Shown: positions 63,766 through 64,000 of the stretch, piece after piece | Numbering within the stretch: position 1 is the stretch's first letter | Layout: each line of letters starts with the position of its first letter | Made by a program: the position numbers and the translations under genes | Assembly: GCA_022651005.1 (NCBI GenBank) | Contig: JALCQD010000002.1 | Location: forward strand, 496,001-560,000 | Direction of reading: 5' to 3' | DNA from: Bifidobacteriaceae bacterium | GTDB lineage: Bacteria > Actinomycetota > Actinomycetes > Actinomycetales > Bifidobacteriaceae | DNA: 64,000 bases | Notes under the pieces: model-generated | The model's input: the letters and a program-made list of their open reading frames with translations, nothing else | Database searches by the model: none | What the model was told of the DNA's origin: nothing

Positions 63766-64000
63766 ATGACCACCGCAATCATGCACACCTCCGAGGGTGA
63801 CATCCGTCTCAACCTCTTCGACGACGCCGCTCCGTTTACAGTGGCCAATTTTGTGGGCCTCGCCAAGGGCACGCAGGAGTGGACCGATCCGATGACCGGA
63901 GAGAAGTCCACTGAGCCGTTCTTCAATGGTCTCACGTTCCACCGCATCATCAAGGACTTCATGATTCAGGGCGGCGACCCGCTCGGAACCGGCGTGGGCG
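63766..64000 (+). CDS. Cyclophilin-type peptidyl-prolyl isomerase (3' partial)
   Basis: The first 78 codons, cut off by the window end, read as a cyclophilin: '[20 protein letters not shown]', '[12 protein letters not shown]', '[21 protein letters not shown]'. These match the FHRII[10 protein letters not shown] active-site segment, including the catalytic Arg. It speeds cis-trans isomerisation of X-Pro bonds. AAAGG precedes the ATG by ten bases. There is no signal peptide, so it is cytoplasmic. Confidence 0.95.
   Translation, partial: MTTAIMHTSEGDIRLNLFDDAAPFTVANFVGLAKGTQEWTDPMTGEKSTEPFFNGLTFHRIIKDFMIQGGDPLGTGVG

Overview
The window looks like a chromosomal core segment from a member of the Bifidobacteriaceae (phylum Actinomycetota). 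The evidence is a moderately GC-rich composition and actinobacterial marker genes: RbpA, a GarA-type FHA protein, the pgsA-DUF881-Sbp-DUF881 cluster, GuaB3, DUF3000 beside RNase D, paired ClpP1/ClpP2 and a PafBC-type WYL regulator. A pyruvate formate-lyase pair, a eukaryotic-type UDP-glucose pyrophosphorylase, a fused TrpC-TrpB and isolated isocitrate dehydrogenase fit the fermentative lifestyle of this family. The species cannot be fixed from the window. I see no insertion sequence, prophage, CRISPR array, rRNA operon or replication origin; gene density is high and both ends cut through genes.

Layout. 1-4823 (+): an iron(III)-siderophore ABC importer (lipoprotein, two FecCD permeases, ATPase) translationally coupled to a siderophore-interacting flavin reductase. 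4940-12930 (+): UDP-glucose pyrophosphorylase, a PafB-PafC fusion regulator, a small membrane protein, a lipid kinase, a HelY/Mtr4-like helicase and RbpA, closed by a strong terminator. 12994-13704 (+) is a HAD phosphatase facing a DMT transporter (-). 14957-29520 (-) is a long run: TPR-like membrane protein, ResR-like MerR regulator, GarA, DUF881, Sbp, DUF881, PgsA, HisG, HisE, Rpe, RlmA-like methyltransferase, Lgt, TrpA, TrpC-TrpB, TrpE, HisI, HisF. 29573-35097 (-) holds the translation and envelope genes rlmN, cdsA, frr, pyrH, tsf and rpsB, followed upstream by def (35372-35857, -). 35922-38729 (-) is a ferrous iron operon (feoA, feoB and a FeoC-like gene). After a tRNA-Asn gene come an M23 peptidase, an orphan binding lipoprotein, icd, guaB3, an unknown protein with DnaA-box-like sites nearby, and two acyl-CoA synthetases. 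49625-56116 (-) is the proteostasis and RNA block clpX, clpP2, clpP1, tig, rnd, DUF3000. 56267-64000 holds an EamA transporter, pflA/pflB, a SPOR-like small protein, nadE, a DUF1295 membrane protein and the start of a cyclophilin.

How the parts relate. Two separate iron routes (ferric-siderophore import plus reduction, and Feo-type ferrous uptake) sit in one 40-kb stretch. Isocitrate dehydrogenase supplies 2-oxoglutarate for glutamate, and GarA-type FHA proteins control 2-oxoglutarate/glutamate enzymes in relatives. PflB/PflA give the acetate/formate branch of fermentation. ClpX, ClpP1, ClpP2 and trigger factor form a protein folding and turnover block.

The most interesting items for follow-up are the minimal pgsA-DUF881-Sbp-DUF881-GarA-ResR cluster, the single-chain PafBC protein, the cluster of DnaA-box-like sites around the unknown gene at 44913-45401, the overlapping inverted repeats upstream of pflB, and the unusual Feo operon (Met/His-rich FeoB tail, altered G4 motif, terminator between feoA and feoB). 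None of these proves a new system; the actinobacterial cell-envelope cluster is the best candidate for an incompletely described one.
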